Shown here in pieces: positions 29,852 to 36,879 of a stretch of DNA of 64,000 nt (positions within the stretch are counted from its first letter, which is position 1; each line of letters begins with the position of its first letter). Where the stretch lies: the NCBI RefSeq assembly GCF_026241895.1, contig NZ_JAPJIV010000005.1, positions 124,001 through 188,000 of the forward strand, written 5' to 3'. The notes below the pieces were generated by a model. The model worked only from the letters and a program-made list of their open reading frames with translations. It was not told the DNA's origin and searched no databases. Source of the stretch: Pseudomonas sp. RIT-562 (lineage in GTDB: Bacteria > Pseudomonadota > Gammaproteobacteria > Pseudomonadales > Pseudomonadaceae). Made by a program: the position numbers and the translations under genes.

Positions 29852-31135
29852 TCAATACCCAAACCTATCCCGCAACCCGTAATACCAGGCCCCCAGCGCC
29901 GCAAACGGCGTGCGCAACAATTGCCCGCCTGGAAACGGATAATGCGGCAAGTCCGCAAACGCATCAAAACGCTCAGCCTGCCCACGCAACGCTTCGGCCA
30001 ACACCTTGCCCGCCAGATGCGTATACGTCACCCCATGCCCGCTGCAGCCCTGGGAGTAATAGATGTTGTCCCCCAGCCGTCCCACCTGCGGCAGTCGCGA
30101 CAAAGTCAGTAGGAAATTCCCGGTCCAGGCGTAATCGATCTTCACATCCTTGAGCTGCGGAAATGCCTTGAGCATCTTCGGCCGAATGATTGCCTCGATG
30201 TTGGCCGGATCCCGCGCGCCGTACACCACACCACCACCGAAAACCAAGCGCTTGTCCGCAGTCAGGCGGTAATAGTCGAGCAAATAATTACAGTCCTCCA
30301 CGCAGTAATCCTGCGGCAGCAAACTGCTGGCCAACGCATCACCCAGCGGCGCAGTGGTAATCACCTGAGTCCCGCAGGGCATCGACTTGGCCGCCAGCTC
30401 CGGCACCAGATTGCCCAGATAGGCATTGCCCGCGACGATAATGAACTTGGCCCTGACCTTGCCCTGCGGCGTATGCACCACCGGACTGGCACCACGCTCG
30501 ATGCGCACCGCCGGCGACTGCTCATAAATGGTCCCGCCCAAAGACTCCACCGCCGCAGCCTCACCCAGCGCCAGGTTCAACGGATGAATATGCCCGCCAC
30601 TCATATCGAGCATGCCGCCGACATACTGATCGCAAGCCACCACCTCGCGTATACGCGCCTGATCCAGCAACTCCAGCTGCGTATGCCCAAAGCGCTCCCA
30701 CAGACGCTTCTGCGCCTCCAGATGACCCATCTGCTTGGCCGTGATGGCGGCAAACACCCCACCGTCCTTCAGGTCGCACTGGATATTATATTTGGCCACC
30801 CGCTCACGAATGATCCGTCCACCCTCGAACGCCATCTGCCCCAGCAACTGAGCATGCTTGGGCCCGACCGTGCGCTCGATCACGTCGATATCGCGGCTGT
30901 AACTGTTAACGATCTGCCCACCATTGCGCCCCGAAGCACCAAAGCCAACCTTGGCGGCCTCCAGCACGGTGACCTTGAAACCGTTCTCCAGCAGAAACAG
31001 GGCGGAGGACAATCCGGTATACCCGGCGCCGATCACACAGACATCAGTCTCTATTTCACCCTGCAAAGCCGGACGCGGCGGAACCGCATTGGCCGATGCG
31101 GCGTAATAGGACTCTGGGTAAGGAGTGTTCGCCAT
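29852..31135 (-). CDS. FAD-dependent oxidoreductase (PuuB/gamma-glutamylputrescine oxidase-like)
   Basis: A 427-residue DAO-family flavoenzyme: FAD-binding VCVIGAGYTGLSSALFLLEN (about residues 31-50), GFGASGRNGGQIVNSYS, and the C-terminal GCSGHGVTYTHLAGKVLAE. The beginning MANTPYPESYYAASANAVP is that of gamma-glutamylputrescine oxidase-type proteins used in putrescine catabolism. No other puu gene is nearby, so the substrate (an amine or N-methyl amino acid) is inferred. It is convergent with the Mo-hydroxylase operon. Confidence 0.85.
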   Translation of the reverse strand: MANTPYPESYYAASANAVPPRPALQGEIETDVCVIGAGYTGLSSALFLLENGFKVTVLEAAKVGFGASGRNGGQIVNSYSRDIDVIERTVGPKHAQLLGQMAFEGGRIIRERVAKYNIQCDLKDGGVFAAITAKQMGHLEAQKRLWERFGHTQLELLDQARIREVVACDQYVGGMLDMSGGHIHPLNLALGEAAAVESLGGTIYEQSPAVRIERGASPVVHTPQGKVRAKFIIVAGNAYLGNLVPELAAKSMPCGTQVITTAPLGDALASSLLPQDYCVEDCNYLLDYYRLTADKRLVFGGGVVYGARDPANIEAIIRPKMLKAFPQLKDVKIDYAWTGNFLLTLSRLPQVGRLGDNIYYSQGCSGHGVTYTHLAGKVLAEALRGQAERFDAFADLPHYPFPGGQLLRTPFAALGAWYYGLRDRFGY

Positions 31136-31277
31136 CCGCGTGCCTCTGTTTAATATATTTTACGAGTGCAGCGATCCTACCCGACTTGAAAATCCCCCGC
31201 CAGCCACCGGAAATTCTTCGCCGCAGCGGCAAAATTAAATATTTTGCATATTCATAGGGTTAGCGCGAAAAAAGGTG

Positions 31278-31305
31278 TTGACACCCCTCCGGAATTCCGT
31301 AGAAT
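31278..31305 (+). promoter_or_regulatory. Sigma-70 promoter of tRNA-Val (GAC)
   Basis: Consensus TTGACA at 31278-31283 and TAGAAT at 31300-31305 with 16 bp between, 13 bp before the tRNA. Confidence 0.75.
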
Positions 31306-31318
31306 GCCGCCTCACAGC

Positions 31319-31395
31319 AGGCACGTAGCTCAGTTGGTTAGAGCACCACCTTGACATGGTGGGGGTCGTTGGTTCGAGTCCAATCGCGCCTACCA
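31319..31395 (+). tRNA. tRNA-Val (anticodon GAC)
   Basis: A 77-base cloverleaf: acceptor AGGCACG against CGCGCCT, anticodon stem-loop ACCACCTTGACATGGTGG with anticodon GAC, T loop TTCGAGT, CCA encoded. The fifth acceptor pair is A-C (31323 with 31387), a mismatch; the other six pair normally. It has a strong promoter and terminator and is followed by a gene-poor accessory stretch. Confidence 0.95.
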
Positions 31396-31424
31396 AACAA
31401 AATCCGCTCTGCTGGGCGGTCTAG

Positions 31425-31454
31425 AAGGGCTCACCGAAAGGTGGGCCCTTTTTT
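31425..31454 (+). terminator. Rho-independent terminator of tRNA-Val
   Basis: AAGGGCTCACC and GGTGGGCCCTT pair (one mismatch) around a GAAA tetraloop, ending in TTTTTT. Confidence 0.9.
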
Positions 31455-31798
31455 GTTGCCTGGGCTTTATGCAGAACGTTCACAAAATATAGGCATCGTT
31501 CACACTGGGCAATGTAAACGCTGGTTCCCCAAGGTGCGGATTCCTTTGTCTCCCAGGTTCGACGCGTGACGCGATGGAAGCCAGGCGCTGCGCCCGGGAG
31601 TCGACGCCTACTGGACAGGAATATCGGTGAATTGCACCTGCCGAACCAATTTGTTCTCGTAGGCTGCCTACAGGGGTTCACAGCAGGTAGCGGGCCCTGC
31701 TTGCCTTCGGAGCTGTGCGATGAGCACCATTCATCGGAACCCACGCACGATCAACCAGTTAGCGAGTCGATGTAGTACCTCAAATAAAGAAGGTTTCT
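31455..31798. other. Gene-poor interval downstream of tRNA-Val
   Basis: About 340 bp with no frame I can support. Short open frames on both strands lack ribosome sites and recognisable protein sequence. It could be decayed accessory DNA next to the tRNA, but I see no repeat of the tRNA end that would mark an attachment site. Confidence 0.4.
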
Positions 31799-32017
31799 AT
31801 GCGACCTCTTATCCTCGATATGCCCAACGGCCGTGAGCTGATTGACGAACTTGATTCTGCGACCGGGCAGATGATGTCCCTGTCCGTCGAACACATCGGC
31901 AGCTCGAAATGGCTTGAAGCTACCGCACGACAACAGCAAGCCTTCACCAATTGGCGCGAGTATCTGCATCGCATGGCTGATTGGAGAATACGTGTCGACG
32001 CAATGAAAGTCGCTTAG
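31799..32017 (+). CDS. Small hypothetical protein
   Basis: A 72-residue soluble, mixed-charge protein (MRPLILDMPNGRELIDELDS...), with an AAGAAGG Shine-Dalgarno 8 bases before the ATG. The C-terminal half is rich in Trp/Tyr/Arg (WREYLHRMADWRIRVD). No domain recognised. It stands alone between a tRNA-Val gene and a nuclease gene. Confidence 0.5.
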   Translation: MRPLILDMPNGRELIDELDSATGQMMSLSVEHIGSSKWLEATARQQQAFTNWREYLHRMADWRIRVDAMKVA

Positions 32018-32258
32018 GTGCGGTGTTTGATGAGCGTTGCAGGAAGGCGAGGGCGGTGGCGAGTTCAAGTCACTGCAGGAGCTAGGGCTCACAGCGCTCT
32101 CGCGAGGAATTGAAACCGCAGCGCCGCTTAGTTCAGCAATGCCTGTTTAAAGTCCATTATGTAAACCCGCCCCGCACAACCCCCAATTCTCGTACGCATC
32201 CCACCCTCAACGGCAAAGTGGTCCTCCAGCGCTCAGCCCCAAAAAAAGGACCAGACCC

Positions 32259-33140
32259 ATGCAAGGAAGCCGCAACCTCAAGCACCTTTCTTTATTCCTG
32301 ATACCGATCCTGGCAGCCTGCGCCGCCACGCCAGCCACGCCAACCACGCCAACCACGCTAACCACGCCAACCACGCCAACCACGCAAATCCCGAGCACCG
32401 AGTCGCACGTGCACTCAACTCCGACCGACAATTGCGCAGTGGGGTGCCCGATGGGCGGTGGAGCGCTCACACTCAATCGGCAGGCCTACACGCTGAACAA
32501 CAATGCTTCGACCAAATTCGCCAACTGGGTTGCCTACAAAGTCACGAAGGCCACTGCGGCGACGAATCGGCCGCGAGTGTGGAAAGCCGACCCGGATAAT
32601 CCCCCTGGCGAAACACTCGCTCCGGCGGACTACAGAGGTGCCAGTGCCGCGCTGAAAATCGATCGCGGTCACCAGGCCAACCTGGCGTCGTTGGGTGGGG
32701 TTTCTGACTGGCAATCGTTGAACTACCTATCGAACATCACTCCGCAGAAGTCCGATTTGAACCAGGGGGCGTGGGCGCGGCTTGAGGATCAGGAGCGCAG
32801 CCTGAGCAAGGATCCTGCCATCGATGAGGTCCACGTCATGACCGGGCCGCTGTATGAAGGCTTCGTCGGCGTGCTGCCGCGCACGGACAAGGTGCACACG
32901 ATTCCGAGTGGGTACTGGAAAATTATCTTTGTCGGAAGCTCGCCTGAGCGGGGGCTTTACGCTTCGTTCGTGATGAATCAAAACACTCCGCGTGGCGCGA
33001 GCTTCTGCGACTACCAGGTAAGTGTCCTGCAGATTGAACAGCGCACCGGCTTGTCATTCTGGGGCGAGCTGCCGTTGATGACGCAGGCAGCATTAAAAAG
33101 CACTCGCGGGCGACTGGCTGACAAAATGGGTTGCGAGTAG
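32259..33140 (+). CDS. DNA/RNA non-specific endonuclease, lipoprotein
   Basis: A 293-residue nuclease of the beta-beta-alpha-metal (Serratia NucA) family. The catalytic motif DRGHQ is at residues 135-139 (His138), with the metal-binding asparagine expected in NYLSNITPQKSDLNQGAW and a C-terminal QIEQRTGLSFW seen in the family. The N-terminus has a lipoprotein signal: LIPILAAC with the lipid-accepting Cys21, so it should sit in the outer membrane. Residues 24-46 are a Thr/Pro repeat tether. AAAAAAGGA before the ATG is the ribosome site. It may degrade external nucleic acid for nutrients; no immunity-type gene is recognisable beside it. Confidence 0.87.
   Translation: MQGSRNLKHLSLFLIPILAACAATPATPTTPTTLTTPTTPTTQIPSTESHVHSTPTDNCAVGCPMGGGALTLNRQAYTLNNNASTKFANWVAYKVTKATAATNRPRVWKADPDNPPGETLAPADYRGASAALKIDRGHQANLASLGGVSDWQSLNYLSNITPQKSDLNQGAWARLEDQERSLSKDPAIDEVHVMTGPLYEGFVGVLPRTDKVHTIPSGYWKIIFVGSSPERGLYASFVMNQNTPRGASFCDYQVSVLQIEQRTGLSFWGELPLMTQAALKSTRGRLADKMGCE
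32326..32388 (+). repeat. 9-bp tandem repeat coding Thr-Pro-Thr units
   Basis: About seven copies of a 9-base unit (CCACGCCAA and close variants) encode the Thr/Pro tether just after the lipobox of the nuclease. Units are three codons long, so copy-number change would keep frame. Confidence 0.85.
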
Positions 33141-33210
33141 CTAGCCTTGCCGCGCGTATCGGGAGACAGTCCGTACCCAGCGATCAGGCCAGGATCCCCC
33201 AAGGCGCTAC

Positions 33211-33594
33211 TCAGGACGCGTTGGGTGGCTGGTTCGTATCGCTGACGTTAAGCCCGGGCTCAAGCCCGCACGCTTTCATGCGCGCCGAGTTGGAGAGGGA
33301 AGAGTAGATATAGTTGCCAGCGGCCTTGGTCTCGGCGAGTTCGGCCAGCGCGCTTTCAGGTGAGCTGTAGAAGCCAGTCTGAATATACTTTTGAGTCGTG
33401 CAGTCAAACTGGAAGCCACTATAAGAGGTGAAAGTCTCTCCGGCTCTCTTGACCACCACGTTGCGGATCGGCATTTCGCCGGCGACGGTTTCGATGGAAT
33501 AGGCGGTGTAATAGTCGTCTGAGGCGCTAAGGGTATCGGCGGAATATGTAGCGACGGCAAACAGAAGCGTGGCAAAGACTGCTGAGGATTTCAT
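33211..33594 (-). CDS. Secreted hypothetical protein
   Basis: A 127-residue protein with a signal peptide (MKSSAVFATLLFAVATYSAD) and a mature part with two cysteines (FDCTTQKY and MKACGLEPG) likely to form one disulphide. The sequence ETFTSYSGFQFDCTTQKY and the length suggest a small periplasmic protein family known from pseudomonads as surface-adhesin-like hypotheticals, but I cannot assign a name. It is convergent with the nuclease lipoprotein gene. Confidence 0.7.
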   Translation of the reverse strand: MKSSAVFATLLFAVATYSADTLSASDDYYTAYSIETVAGEMPIRNVVVKRAGETFTSYSGFQFDCTTQKYIQTGFYSSPESALAELAETKAAGNYIYSSLSNSARMKACGLEPGLNVSDTNQPPNAS

Positions 33595-33756
33595 TGCGCT
33601 CTTCCCTGACGTGGTTTTCCAAGCTGAGACTGGTCAGCGTCAGCATTGTAGAGCTGAATCAGAGCAAAGCGGAATCCCCTTAATGAGAAGAATTATCAAT
33701 TTTTCAACGCAGCCGCCGAACGGCACTTTTGCCGGGCTTCACGCCGTAGAAGGCGG

Positions 33757-33876
33757 CTAGTTAAGGATCAACGCCAGCCACTGATCCCACCAGAACACCA
33801 TGGAAATCAATGCCAAACCGCAGGCGCCCGCAAAGGCGAGGCAAACCCAGTCTGAAACCACCATGCGCAGGATCAT
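33757..33876 (-). CDS. Small membrane protein (39 residues)
   Basis: A short frame encodes MILRMVVSDWVCLAFAGACG and continues to ...WLALILN, with one hydrophobic helix and a Trp-rich end (VFWWDQW). A good AAGAGGAG Shine-Dalgarno lies 7 bases before the ATG (reading on the - strand). The composition (one helix, two Cys, no charged run) fits a genuine small membrane protein. No family recognised. It lies downstream of the hybrid-kinase-RR-phytochrome cluster on the same... strand, 113 bp from the kinase stop. Confidence 0.5.
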   Translation of the reverse strand: MILRMVVSDWVCLAFAGACGLALISMVFWWDQWLALILN

Positions 33877-33989
33877 CGTTTCTACTCCTCTTGGCGGGAC
33901 GTAGACTCAGGCTAGTTGAACTTCTGCAAATTGCGGCTGTCCGAGCAGACCATTTCTCTATCCTCACAGGCGCGGGCGACGAAAGGGGC

Positions 33990-36371
33990 TTAGTCGATGC
34001 GAAGTTTGCTCAATGCATTATGCAGCTTGTCGCGTAGCACATGCTCGCTGAACGGCTTCTGCACCACGGCCGAAGCCTCCAGACCCAGCACGTCCACGTC
34101 GGCGTAGCCGGTGACGAAAAGTACCGGCACCTCGGGAGTTTTTTCTCTGATCAGTTCCGCCAGTTCGCCACCGGTCATGCCGGGCATGGCGAAGTCGGTC
34201 ACCACCACATCGATCTTCGGCCCGAGTTTTTCCAGGGCCTGTATTCCGTCCTGCGCCTCTTCGACGCTGTAGCCCAGGGATTCCAGCATCTGCACGGTGA
34301 CCGCGCGGACGGCCGGATCATCGTCGACCAGTAGCACGGTGCGGCCCTCTACGAGTGCCTGAGGCGCCACTTCAGGCAGGGTTTCGGCAGGTACTACGAG
34401 GCTCTTTTCCACGCTGGGCAGGTAGACCATCACTTTGGTGCCCACTCCAAGCTGCGTTTCGATCCTTACCCCGCCGCCGGACTGCTTGGCAAAGCCGAAG
34501 ACTTGCGCCAGGCCGAGGCCCGAGCCCTTGCCGACTTCCTTGGTGGTGAAGAACGGTTCGAAGGCCTTGAGCAAGGTGTCGTCGCTCATGCCGCTGCCCG
34601 AGTCCTGGATCGCCAGGACGGCGTACCGACCGGGCTCCGGGTCTTCGGGGCGGACCGCAGGCTCGGTGATTTCCGCGTTGAAGGTCGAAAAGCACAGGGT
34701 GCCGCCCATCGCCATGGCATCCCGCGCATTGATGGCGAGGTTGAGGATGATCATTTCCGTCTGGGTCGGGTCGCCCATGGCGTGCCAGAGATCGGGGCAC
34801 AGTTCGCTCTTGATCCAGATGCTGCCGCCGAGTGCCCGCGCCAGCAGGCTACCCATGCCGCGAATGGTGTCGTTGAGGCTGATGACGGTTGGCTCAAGCC
34901 TTTGCCGACGCGAGAACGAGAGCAGTTGCGCGGTCAACCTGGCGCCACGCTCACCGGCCTCGATGACGTTTTGCAGGCGCCGGGTGGTCTTTTCCAGCGT
35001 GCCTTTCTCTACATCGCGGATGGCAAACGTGGTGCTGGTGAGGATGACCGTCAGCAGGTTGTTGAAGTCGTGCGCCACGCCAGCGGTGAGTTGCCCGACG
35101 ACTTCCAGGCGCTGCATCTGCTGCAGCGCAGCTTCGACCCGCTCGCGCTCCTGGATCTGGTCGCGCAGCCGCTGGTTGGCGGCGGCCAGTTCGTCGACCA
35201 CGGCGCGCTCTTCGGTAATGTCGCGCACTGCGGCATACATCAGGCCGTTTTCCGGAACGATGGTCCAGGACAGCCAGCGATAGTCACCGCCCAGGTGACG
35301 CATGCGATTGACGAAGCGGGTGGAGACGTTGCCGCGGGCGATGCTTTCGGTTTCGCGTACGGTTGCCTCGAGGTCTTCGGGATGAATCAGTTCCCATAGG
35401 CGCATCTGGCTGATCTGTTCATGGGACCAGCCCAGTGCGGCTTTCCACGCCGGATTGAACGCGATGGGCGTCATGTCCAGGCGCAGCACGGCCAACAGCT
35501 CCCGGGACAGCTCCCAGGTGCGGTCGCGCTCGCGGGTGCGCTGTTCGACGCGTTGGCCGAGCGCTTCGTTGAGTTCCACCAGTTCTTCAGTGGCGCGTTT
35601 GCGTTCGCTGACGTCTTGCATGACCCCGGTGAACCGCACGCATTGGCCGTTCTCGAACACCGAGCGGCCGTTGGAAAAAATCCAGCGCTGGCGGCCGCCC
35701 TGCAGGATGACCCGGTACTCGACCTGATAATCCGCCTGGGCGCTCATGGCTTCCTGGAGTTTTTCTTCGACCAGCGAGCGGTCGTCCGGGTGACAGCGGT
35801 CGAGCAGGTAGGCGAGGTCGATCGATGCGGTCGGCAGCAGTTCGTACAGCGCCTTGCAACGCTCGTCCCACAGCAGTCGGCCGGTGCTGGGTTCAAGCTC
35901 CCATACGCCCATCTCCGCTGCCTCGATCGCCAGCCGCGCGCGCGCCTCGACTTCCTGCAGGGCAGCTTCCGCCACCAACCGCTGCTTGCGCTCGCGCACT
36001 TCCGAAACGGCACGGCGGACCGCCTTGGGCAGCATCTTGAGGTTTTGCTTGAGGACGTAATCCACCGCCCCCAGCCGAATCATCTCCACGGCCTGGTGTT
36101 CGCCAAACATGCCCGAGAGAAAGATAAACGGAGTCTGGGGCGCGATTTGCTGGGCAATCTGCAGTACATCGGCGCCAGAGGAACCCGGCAGCAGGTAGTC
36201 GCACAGCACTACATCGAAGGTGTCCTGGTCAAGCGCCTGCTTCGCCCCTTTGTGGTTGTGCACCAGGGTCGAATCAACTTCGATGCCACTAGCCTCCAGG
36301 GTCAGCACAGTCAACTCAGCGTCGTGAGGACTGTCTTCGATCAGGAGGATTTTCAGCTTGTTCAGTGGCAT
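33990..36371 (-). CDS. Hybrid sensor histidine kinase (REC-PAS-PAS-HisKA-HATPase-REC)
   Basis: A 793-residue cytosolic protein without membrane segments. Domain order: an N-terminal receiver with acidic IED and Asp58 (VVLCDYLLPG), two PAS domains at about 140-260 and 275-390, a HisKA domain with His434 (GVAHDFNNLL), a HATPase with INARDAMAMGG and GSGLGLAQVFG, and a C-terminal receiver with Asp726 (VVVTDFAMPG). A receiver at each end suggests input from another kinase and a relay at the output. It is 31 bp downstream of the stand-alone receiver gene and the phytochrome, so one light-responsive circuit is likely. Confidence 0.93.
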   Translation of the reverse strand: MPLNKLKILLIEDSPHDAELTVLTLEASGIEVDSTLVHNHKGAKQALDQDTFDVVLCDYLLPGSSGADVLQIAQQIAPQTPFIFLSGMFGEHQAVEMIRLGAVDYVLKQNLKMLPKAVRRAVSEVRERKQRLVAEAALQEVEARARLAIEAAEMGVWELEPSTGRLLWDERCKALYELLPTASIDLAYLLDRCHPDDRSLVEEKLQEAMSAQADYQVEYRVILQGGRQRWIFSNGRSVFENGQCVRFTGVMQDVSERKRATEELVELNEALGQRVEQRTRERDRTWELSRELLAVLRLDMTPIAFNPAWKAALGWSHEQISQMRLWELIHPEDLEATVRETESIARGNVSTRFVNRMRHLGGDYRWLSWTIVPENGLMYAAVRDITEERAVVDELAAANQRLRDQIQERERVEAALQQMQRLEVVGQLTAGVAHDFNNLLTVILTSTTFAIRDVEKGTLEKTTRRLQNVIEAGERGARLTAQLLSFSRRQRLEPTVISLNDTIRGMGSLLARALGGSIWIKSELCPDLWHAMGDPTQTEMIILNLAINARDAMAMGGTLCFSTFNAEITEPAVRPEDPEPGRYAVLAIQDSGSGMSDDTLLKAFEPFFTTKEVGKGSGLGLAQVFGFAKQSGGGVRIETQLGVGTKVMVYLPSVEKSLVVPAETLPEVAPQALVEGRTVLLVDDDPAVRAVTVQMLESLGYSVEEAQDGIQALEKLGPKIDVVVTDFAMPGMTGGELAELIREKTPEVPVLFVTGYADVDVLGLEASAVVQKPFSEHVLRDKLHNALSKLRID

Positions 36372-36402
36372 GTAGTTCAGCTGTGCATGTTCGTCGAAAA
36401 AA

Positions 36403-36864
36403 TCAGGAGTTAGGGCGGCGCACGGATCTGACCGAGCCCGGTGGCGGTTCGTTCAGCACGGCCCAGAAAATACCCAGGTCGGAAATGGCGCCGACGAACT
36501 CCTTGAATTCCACGGGTTTGACCACGTAGGCGTTGACGCCCAGCTGATAGGCGCGCGACAGGTCCGGCTCTTCCCGGGACGAGGTCAACATGACCACCGG
36601 GATGCTGCGCAGCTCCTCAGCCGAGCGAATCGCCCCGAGCACCTGCAGGCCATCGACTTTCGGCAATTTCAGGTCCAGCAGGAGGACGGCCGGATTGCCA
36701 TCGGCGCGACCGGCATGGGCGTTGCGGCGGAACAGGTAGTCCAGCGCCTCGGCGCCGTCGCGCACGACGATCACGTCGTTGGCCAGCTGGCTGCGCTCGA
36801 GGGCCACCAGGGTCAGTTCCAGGTCGTTGGGGTCGTCTTCTACAAGCAGTATCGGTTTAAGCAT
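36403..36864 (-). CDS. Single-domain response regulator (Rcp1-like)
   Basis: A 153-residue receiver with acidic Asp10/Asp11, phosphorylation site Asp64 (LLLDLKLPKVDG), Thr94 and Lys116 (VVKPVEF). The insertion around LFRRNAHAGRADGNP is typical of regulators paired with phytochromes. It has no output domain. It begins 15 bp downstream of the phytochrome stop, so phosphotransfer from the phytochrome kinase is the obvious first step. Confidence 0.95.
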   Translation of the reverse strand: MLKPILLVEDDPNDLELTLVALERSQLANDVIVVRDGAEALDYLFRRNAHAGRADGNPAVLLLDLKLPKVDGLQVLGAIRSAEELRSIPVVMLTSSREEPDLSRAYQLGVNAYVVKPVEFKEFVGAISDLGIFWAVLNEPPPGSVRSVRRPNS

Positions 36865-36879
36865 GGCGTTTTCTCTGGG

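Noticed and set aside
31351..31775. Short frames after tRNA-Val
   Set aside because: One begins inside the tRNA, others have no ribosome site, and all run across the terminator.
32326..32388. CRISPR-like repeats
   Set aside because: The units are 9 bp, uninterrupted by spacers and in frame within the nuclease gene. No CRISPR array or cas gene was seen in the window.
33211..33594. Immunity protein for the neighbouring nuclease
   Set aside because: The gene is on the opposite strand and its product is secreted with a disulphide. Nothing shows it binds the nuclease, so no toxin-immunity claim is made.
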